A stretch of DNA of 18,968 bases from an uncultured Planctomycetaceae bacterium. GTDB taxonomy: Bacteria; Planctomycetota; Planctomycetia; Pirellulales; Pirellulaceae. Below the pieces are notes generated by a model. It saw only the letters and a list, made by a program, of their open reading frames with translations, made no database searches and was not told where the DNA came from. The stretch lies in assembly GCA_903927685.1 (NCBI GenBank), contig CAIYOB010000312.1, positions 1-18,968 on the forward strand. The letters are read 5' to 3'. Position numbers and translations under genes: made by a program. Positions 13,320-18,968 of the stretch are shown here, piece after piece; positions within the stretch are counted from its first letter, which is position 1; every line of letters begins with the position of its first letter.

Positions 13320-14279
13320 GGTGCTTGGCGACAAATTCTTGCAATAAACCACTCGGTAGACAACGTGCCGCCATGCGGCGTTGACCGAGCGGCCGATCTT
13401 CCCGCGCCGCAGCCCGCGCGAGATGCTCCACGGCTGCCTCGACAGCTCCGCGTCTGGGGCTTGGGGCTGTTGCTGGCAATCGCCGGCTGGCTGCTGCTGC
13501 GGCGGGGCACGGGTGCGTTGGCGCGCCCGCTGGGCGGGTTGGAACTGCTCGCGACGGCGCTGCTCCTGATCCTCGGCTCAGCAGCCATTCACTGGGGGTG
13601 GAGCGACGGTCGACGAGGACGACATCTCGCGACGCGGAGGAACCATGCGGTGGCCCTGTTGACGAGCGCCGGCGTGCTGACGGTCGGCGTGGCGCTGTCG
13701 GTGCCTGGCACTTCCGCGATCGCTCTGGCGTCGTTCTGGGGCATGCTGCTGGCGTCGGAAGCCGCTTGGGCGGTCGCCTTATTCGGCCGCCGCGCCGCGC
13801 GTTTTCGGCTCCGTGGCGCGGAGCAGGATTCGCCGCCGGGAGATACGCCGGATGGTACCACGGTGGACCATTCGGATGCCATCACTGCCTCGCGGCGCCC
13901 GATCGAGGCCGGGGATGGAGATCCTGCCGACCTGGACGGCGACGAGCGAGATGAACTACTCGCCGGGGACGAATGGCAGCGCATCACGCGTGCCCGCGAC
14001 TCGCTGCGAGGGGATAGCATCTCCGGTGTGGTGCGTTGTTCGTTTGCGCCCGGAGAGCGTCAGCACGACGTTCACCTGGCCTTCTGCCCCCCTCTGCGAC
14101 AGGCACCACACTTTAGCGTCGAGCAAGTTGATGGGCCCCCGGCCCGCCTCCGCGCCTCGGTGGTCGAGCCGTTTGGCGTCGGGTTGGAGATTAAGCTGAC
14201 TTCCCTTAGCAGCGAACCAGCAAGCGTTCAGTTTCAGTTCTTCGCCTGCGAGGAAGCGGTGAGCGACGAATGGAGCTGA
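13314..14279 (+). CDS. Four-helix membrane protein with C-terminal soluble domain, hypothetical
   Basis: This protein has up to 321 aa. After a polar N-terminus, four hydrophobic helices occur at about 45-65, 73-95, 110-131 and 134-156. A charged, acidic linker rich in Asp and Glu follows (about 165-222). The C-terminal soluble domain (about 225-315) begins QRITRARDSLRGDSISGVVR and includes FAPGERQHDVHLAFCPPL. That domain looks all-beta and conserved in style, and I associate it with planctomycete hypothetical proteins (not checked). GTG 13314 has GGAG 6 nt upstream but falls in the -35 box of the tRNA promoter. GTG 13360 is a later option, and the conserved part begins only near residue 45. 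Function unknown. The 3' end overlaps a minus-strand ORF by 74 nt. Confidence 0.65.
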   Translation: MKGAWRQILAINHSVDNVPPCGVDRAADLPAPQPARDAPRLPRQLRVWGLGLLLAIAGWLLLRRGTGALARPLGGLELLATALLLILGSAAIHWGWSDGRRGRHLATRRNHAVALLTSAGVLTVGVALSVPGTSAIALASFWGMLLASEAAWAVALFGRRAARFRLRGAEQDSPPGDTPDGTTVDHSDAITASRRPIEAGDGDPADLDGDERDELLAGDEWQRITRARDSLRGDSISGVVRCSFAPGERQHDVHLAFCPPLRQAPHFSVEQVDGPPARLRASVVEPFGVGLEIKLTSLSSEPASVQFQFFACEEAVSDEWS

Positions 14280-14481
14280 TGCTCCGCGTTTCGTCGTCCA
14301 CCGACGCCGCCGAGGAGACTTCGGGGTAACGGCGGCAGACGGGCGCAGGTGCCGGGACCGCGGCGGCGGATTCACCGACCAGCTCGGCCTCTTGAAACAG
14401 CTGCATGATGTAGGGGTCTGCCCAGGGCAGCAAGTCCATCTTCAGTCCCTGGTGAGCGCGGTGCACATTCAACTGCAACAT
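14206..14481 (-). CDS. Small hypothetical protein overlapping its convergent neighbour
   Basis: This 91-aa frame starts at ATG 14481 with AAAGGAG 6 nt upstream, an excellent ribosome-binding site. The first 40 residues (MLQLNVHRAHQGLKMDLLPW, then ADPYIMQLFQEAELVGES) look protein-like. The remainder is Arg/Ser-rich and low in complexity, and its last 24 codons plus stop overlap the plus-strand gene ending at 14279. It has no signal or membrane segment. The N-terminal block may be the conserved part and the tail expendable. Function unknown. A short helical regulator or adaptor is possible, but nothing in the sequence proves it. Confidence 0.55.
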   Translation of the reverse strand: MLQLNVHRAHQGLKMDLLPWADPYIMQLFQEAELVGESAAAVPAPAPVCRRYPEVSSAASVDDETRSISSIRRSPLPRRRRTETERLLVRC

Positions 14482-14730
14482 GGCCAACTCCTTTTCGGCG
14501 TTTCGATGACGGATCGCAGCAGGTCAGATTCTGTCTGATGACTACCGAGAGTTAGCACTTGCAGTGCCGTTGGCCATCGAGATTAGCCGCGATATCGGTC
14601 GACGCGTTGCAACTCCATAGATCACAATAGTTTGCGGCAGGAAGAAAAAATGGCACCGACCAGAAACGAACACCGAGGCACCCGGTCGTGTTGCAGTAAT
14701 CTCAAGGCGCACGGCGGAATTTTCAAAACG

Positions 14731-14744
14731 TCTCAAGCTTGAGA
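14731..14744. promoter_or_regulatory. Perfect 14-bp palindrome TCTCAAGCTTGAGA
   Basis: Every base is self-complementary, with no spacer. It is intergenic, about 250 nt upstream of the 14481 gene and 265 nt past rplQ. A dimeric regulator site is possible. Confidence 0.35.
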
Positions 14745-14877
14745 AAGAACCGGACGCCGACGGACATCCGCGCGAACGGCGCGTACCGCCCATGTTGGAT
14801 GGATAGGCGCGCCAGAAAGCCCGCGCTATACCTGCCAGATCGGCACGGACCAGCGGGCCTTGTCAGGCCAAAAGAAT

Positions 14878-14925
14878 TGCGGTCGCAGCCTGTGACGGCC
14901 AGCAGTCGCCCAGGTGGCGACCGCA
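14878..14925 (-). terminator. Possible terminator of the secY-rplQ operon
   Basis: TGCGGTCGC (14878-14886) pairs with GCGACCGCA (14917-14925), a 9-bp stem with a 30-nt loop. On the minus strand it is followed by ATTCTTTT. A second GCGACCGC (14926-14933) offers an alternative partner. The long loop makes it a weak call. Confidence 0.4.
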
Positions 14926-15009
14926 GCGACCGCTACTGGGGGCTCGCTGCACTCGACCCCAGCCACTCAACCGTCGGCGTTGAAGGAGCGTTATTTGCCA
15001 CCCATGACC

Positions 15010-15627
15010 TCAGGCAGGCGCCGACGCGGTTGCGTCTGGGGCAGCTTCGCTACCTTCCGCGACCTCGAACTCGGGCTTCTGGCTAACGACACGGACACGC
15101 TCGTGACTGCCGACCAACTCGAGCACCGCCCGAGTTCCGGCGTCGCCAAGCCGGGGCTGGGCGAGCCGCAGAATCCGCGTATACCCGCCGTCTCGCTGCT
15201 CGTACCGCGGAGCGATATCGTCGAACAGTACGCGAACGGCCTGCTTGTCGCCGATCAACTGGACCACCCGCCGCCGGGCCGCAACGACCGGCCCCATGGC
15301 CTGGGCCCAGGCCTGCCATTGCGGGCTCGTACGCCAACGCTTCCACTCTTCCGTATTCCGCTCGGCGCTGGTGGCGTATTGCCGGGCCGCTGCCTGCGAA
15401 TCGAGCGACCGGCGCGCGATGGTGATGCACTTCTCGACCAACGGCTGGACCTCGCGCGCCTTCTGCAGCGTCGTGATGATCCGCCCTTTGACCTTCGGCG
15501 CGTTCTCTTCGATGTCCGGATCCACATCCCGTTCCGTCAAGAACAGGCTGCTGGCAAGGTTCTTAAGCAGCGCCTTGCGATGGCTGGAAGTCCGGCCCAG
15601 ATGTCGTCCACGTTTTCGGTGTCTCAT
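15010..15627 (-). CDS. rplQ: Ribosomal protein bL17, with insertions and a C-terminal extension
   Basis: This protein of the large ribosomal subunit sits near the peptide exit tunnel. The N-terminus MRHRKRGRHLGRTSSHRKAL and the later LFDDIAPRYEQRDGGYTRIL, then LELVGS, identify bL17. It has 205 aa against about 127 in E. coli. Extra residues lie at about 33-48 (acidic, DVDPDIEENAP) and about 73-118 (Trp/Arg-rich, including EEWKRWRTSPQWQAWAQAM). A C-terminal extension of about 25 residues ends in an Ala-rich tail. The inserted parts interrupt loops, not the fold. Last gene of the operon, 35 nt after rpoA; the ribosome-binding site is weak (GGGATC). Confidence 0.95.
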   Translation of the reverse strand: MRHRKRGRHLGRTSSHRKALLKNLASSLFLTERDVDPDIEENAPKVKGRIITTLQKAREVQPLVEKCITIARRSLDSQAAARQYATSAERNTEEWKRWRTSPQWQAWAQAMGPVVAARRRVVQLIGDKQAVRVLFDDIAPRYEQRDGGYTRILRLAQPRLGDAGTRAVLELVGSHERVRVVSQKPEFEVAEGSEAAPDATASAPA

Positions 15628-15662
15628 GATCCCGTACTCTGTCGGCGTCGATGAATGCGCTT

Positions 15663-16658
15663 CTAGCGAAATGCCGGGGCCGGCGCCGGCAGCCGCATCC
15701 CCAAATGTAATCCCAGCTGCCGCAGCTTCTCTTTCACTTCGGCCAGCGTTGTCTCACCAAAATTACGAACTTCCAGCAGCTGGTCCTCGTTCCGCTGAAC
15801 CAGATCGCGAACCGTGCTGATATTCTCCGACTCCAGGCAGTTCATCGCCCGAACGGATAATTTCAATTCCGCCAAACCCATGCCCAACTTGGCATCCAGC
15901 AGACCGTCCAGACCCAGCATGCCGGACTTGGCCGGGGTGTTGATCCGTGTTCCCAGCTGCGTGTACTGCACAAACGGATTGAGGTGCTTGCGGAGAATCT
16001 TGGCCGCCTCGACCATCGCCATCTCCGGACTGATGGAACCGTTCGTCGTCACCTCCAACGTCAACTTGTCATAGTTCGTCTTCTGACCAACCCGCGTCTC
16101 CTCGATCTCGTACCGGACGCGCGTGACCGGGCTGTAGACGGCATCAATCGGAATAATCCCGATTTCGTGGTCCGTCGCGCTATGTTCACCCGACGGCACA
16201 TAGCCGCGCCCGTTTTCGACCACCATCTCCATCATGAACGGGACGTTGTCAGTCAGCGTCGCCAGGACGTGGTTGCGATTGATCACCTCGACGTCCGCAT
16301 CGCACCGGACATCCGCCCCGCTGACCACTCCTGCTTCGTTCTTCTCGACCGTCACGACCTTGGTCGACTCGCTGTGATTCTTGATAACCAGCGACTTGAC
16401 GTTCAGCACCACATCCGTCACGTCTTCCAGGACGCCGGGAATCGTGCTGAACTCGTGCTGCGCACCACGGATCTTGATCTGCGTGACGGCGCTACCGGTC
16501 AAGCTTGACAGCATAATCCGCCGCAAGCTGTTCCCGATGGTCACGCCAAACCCGCGCTCAAACGGCTCGGCCACGAACTTGCCGTAGGTCGAACTCAGGG
16601 TGGCCGTTTCGCACGTCACCACACTGGGCAATTCGAGTCCACGCCAACGAATATGCAT
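15663..16658 (-). CDS. rpoA: DNA-directed RNA polymerase subunit alpha
   Basis: This 331-aa alpha subunit assembles the polymerase core and contacts UP elements and activators. The N-terminal dimerisation domain (1 to about 235) includes [19 protein letters not shown]. The C-terminal domain (about 255-322) includes [13 protein letters not shown], preserving the DNA-contacting Arg and Asn that match E. coli R265 and N268, then [19 protein letters not shown]. Length is normal. AAGGAG lies 6 nt before ATG 16658. It follows rpsK directly; rpsD, which separates them in most bacteria, is not here. Confidence 0.98.
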   Translation of the reverse strand: MHIRWRGLELPSVVTCETATLSSTYGKFVAEPFERGFGVTIGNSLRRIMLSSLTGSAVTQIKIRGAQHEFSTIPGVLEDVTDVVLNVKSLVIKNHSESTKVVTVEKNEAGVVSGADVRCDADVEVINRNHVLATLTDNVPFMMEMVVENGRGYVPSGEHSATDHEIGIIPIDAVYSPVTRVRYEIEETRVGQKTNYDKLTLEVTTNGSISPEMAMVEAAKILRKHLNPFVQYTQLGTRINTPAKSGMLGLDGLLDAKLGMGLAELKLSVRAMNCLESENISTVRDLVQRNEDQLLEVRNFGETTLAEVKEKLRQLGLHLGMRLPAPAPAFR

Positions 16659-16735
16659 CGATCACTCCTTACACCTATGAGCCGCGCTACCCCGCTTGCT
16701 GCCCCCCAGCCAACCCGGCGCCGCGCACCAGCGTT

Positions 16736-17119
16736 CTAAACGCGACGCTTCTTGCGGGGACGGCACCCATTGTGCGGGATCGGAGTGCAATCCTCGATCG
16801 ACTTGACCGTCAGACCTGCACTCTGTAACGCCGTGATAGCGCTTTCGCGGCCGGATCCGGGACCTTTCACACGCACATCCACTTCCTTGACCCCGAATTT
16901 CATGGCCTTTTCGGCCGCCTGCTGCCCAGCACACTGGCCGGCAAAAGGAGTGCTCTTGCGACTTCCCTTGAACCCGCAAGTACCGGCGCTGGCCCAACAC
17001 AAAGTGTCGCCCTTGGTGTCCGTGATCGTCACGGTCGTGTTGTTGAACGTCGCCTGTACAAAGGCGACGCCCACCGTCACGTTGCGCCGAATCTTTTTCT
17101 TCTTGGTCTTTACCGCCAC
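16736..17119 (-). CDS. rpsK: Ribosomal protein uS11
   Basis: This 127-aa small-subunit platform protein is near the mRNA exit site. Typical blocks are [35 protein letters not shown] and the C-terminal [13 protein letters not shown]. The start is GTG 17119, with AAAGGAG 7 nt upstream. Length is normal. It is followed 77 nt later by rpoA. Confidence 0.98.
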   Translation of the reverse strand: MAVKTKKKKIRRNVTVGVAFVQATFNNTTVTITDTKGDTLCWASAGTCGFKGSRKSTPFAGQCAGQQAAEKAMKFGVKEVDVRVKGPGSGRESAITALQSAGLTVKSIEDCTPIPHNGCRPRKKRRV

Positions 17120-17194
17120 CCAAATGCTCCTTTGAATGCCACCTCAACCGACCCGCTCGCGCCACGCCAGTGGCTACGCACGGGTTAGCTCTGA

Positions 17195-17578
17195 CTAGTG
17201 CAGATCCTTCACGCCCTTCTTCCCCGCGACGGTCTTCTTCGGGCCCTTCCTCGTGCGGGCGTTCGTCCGGGTCCGCTGGCCGCGAACCGGCAATCCCAAG
17301 CGATGCCGGATCCCTCGATAACACTTGATGTCCCGCAGACGGTTGACATTCTGCGCCAATTGCCGCCGCAACGGCCCCTCGACCGTATAGTCCCGCTCCA
17401 GCAGAACCGCCAGCCGACTCAACTCGTCGTCGGCCAATTCCCGAGCCTTGCGCTGCGGGTCGACGCCCGCATTATGGCACAACTCGCGAGCCGTCTTGTT
17501 ACCGACACCATACAAATAGGTCAACGACACCGCAGTCGGCTTGTCGTTCGGAATATCCACACCCAGTAAACGTGGCAT
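17195..17578 (-). CDS. rpsM: Ribosomal protein uS13
   Basis: This 127-aa small-subunit head protein contacts the P-site tRNA and the bridge to the large subunit. It begins MPRLLGVDIPNDKPTAVSLT, has the helix-hairpin-helix YLYGVGNKTARELC and the family motif RGIRHRLGLPVRGQRTRTNA, and ends in a basic tail. ATG 17578 has AGGAG 7 nt upstream; the TTG one codon earlier is not needed. It lies between rpmJ and rpsK as in other bacteria. Confidence 0.98.
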   Translation of the reverse strand: MPRLLGVDIPNDKPTAVSLTYLYGVGNKTARELCHNAGVDPQRKARELADDELSRLAVLLERDYTVEGPLRRQLAQNVNRLRDIKCYRGIRHRLGLPVRGQRTRTNARTRKGPKKTVAGKKGVKDLH

Positions 17579-17592
17579 CAATACGCTCCTAA

Positions 17593-17706
17593 TTAGCCCT
17601 GACGCTGCTTGTGCCGAGGATTCGTGCAGATCACAAAGACCTTACCGCGACGGCGCACAACCTTGCAGTGCTCGCAAATCTTCCGAACGCTCGATCTAAC
17701 CTTCAT
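17593..17706 (-). CDS. rpmJ: Ribosomal protein bL36
   Basis: This 37-aa zinc-binding protein of the large subunit begins [20 protein letters not shown] and has the zinc ligands C11, C14, C27 and H32 intact, so it is the zinc (C+) form. GGAGAG precedes ATG 17706 (spacing 5-7 nt). It ends 14 nt before rpsM. The gene upstream is secY rather than infA. Confidence 0.97.
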   Translation of the reverse strand: MKVRSSVRKICEHCKVVRRRGKVFVICTNPRHKQRQG

Positions 17707-17785
17707 CACAGCTCTCCGACAATCGACCGCAAAGCGGCAAGTCTAATTCCTAAGTGGTGTTCCCATCAAGGGGCCAACCGAAATC

Positions 17786-18968
<1,183 letters not shown>

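Larger units (their letters stand above)
14482..15009. other. Intergenic region between the small gene and rplQ
   Basis: This 528-nt stretch holds no supported gene. It contains two short hairpins in the leader of the 14481 gene, TCAGA/TCTGA (14524-14538) and GCACT/AGTGC (14555-14567). It also contains a perfect 14-bp palindrome (14731-14744) and an inverted repeat that may terminate the ribosomal operon (14878-14925). Confidence 0.5.

Noticed and set aside
14650..14742. 30-codon ORF with AGGAAG upstream, ending inside the 14-bp palindrome
   Set aside because: Too short, with no protein-like pattern and no promoter in front.
14862..14875. Small hairpin GGCCT-TGTC-AGGCC near a run of A
   Set aside because: Only a 5-bp stem, and the T-run lies on the wrong side for a terminator on either strand.

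Overview
The window looks like a chromosomal segment of a planctomycete, probably close to Pirellulales. It is GC-rich. It carries a secreted sulfatase, a Tat-exported Gfo/Idh/MocA oxidoreductase, a mitochondrial EFG1-like EF-G, an RpoE-like sigma factor without a neighbouring anti-sigma gene, and several small proteins that resemble planctomycete-only families. These taxonomic calls rest on recalled family features; no search was run.

Layout. Positions 1-270 (-): N-terminus of a sulfatase. 271-1070: no intact gene, but a frameshifted remnant that may be the C-terminus of a REP-associated transposase, with one copy of a short dispersed repeat. 1071-1952 (+): secreted staphylococcal-nuclease/helix-hairpin-helix protein that appears to be leaderless. 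1953-2828: second repeat copy and a long leader with one small candidate ORF. 2829-3401 (+): sigma-70 family factor, convergent with an XRE-type regulator (3525-4079, -). Divergent from the regulator is a DUF4430 protein plus DUF6580 membrane protein pair (4404-5533, +) ending at a strong terminator. 5609-6673 (-): saccharopine-dehydrogenase-like enzyme. 6784-7008 (-): small conserved protein with its own terminator. 7364-7792 (+): YjbQ/UPF0047 protein. 7992-9293 (+): Tat-exported oxidoreductase. 9303-11381 (-): EF-G. 11903-13048 (+): zinc ribbon-membrane helix-trypsin-like protease. 13198-13271 (-): tRNA-Arg(ACG). 13314-14279 (+): four-helix membrane protein. 14206-14481 (-): small protein. 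15010-18968 (-): rplQ, rpoA, rpsK, rpsM, rpmJ and the C-terminal part of secY.

How the parts relate. The 3' end is a shortened spc/alpha ribosomal operon transcribed secY to rplQ. It lacks adk, map, infA and rpsD at their usual places, and its bL17 carries insertions. DUF4430 and DUF6580 form a likely two-gene unit behind a promoter that abuts three copies of a 10-bp direct repeat; uptake of a ligand such as a cobalamin is a hypothesis only. The sigma factor and the XRE regulator face each other across a terminator and two copies of a palindrome 22 bp apart. The remaining genes look like single-gene units.

No CRISPR array, rRNA gene, intact insertion sequence or replication origin is visible. 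The most unusual items are the zinc-ribbon/protease fusion with an apparently intact catalytic triad, the paired palindromes, the triple-repeat promoter, the long sigma-factor leader, and the transposase remnant lying between two REP-like repeats.
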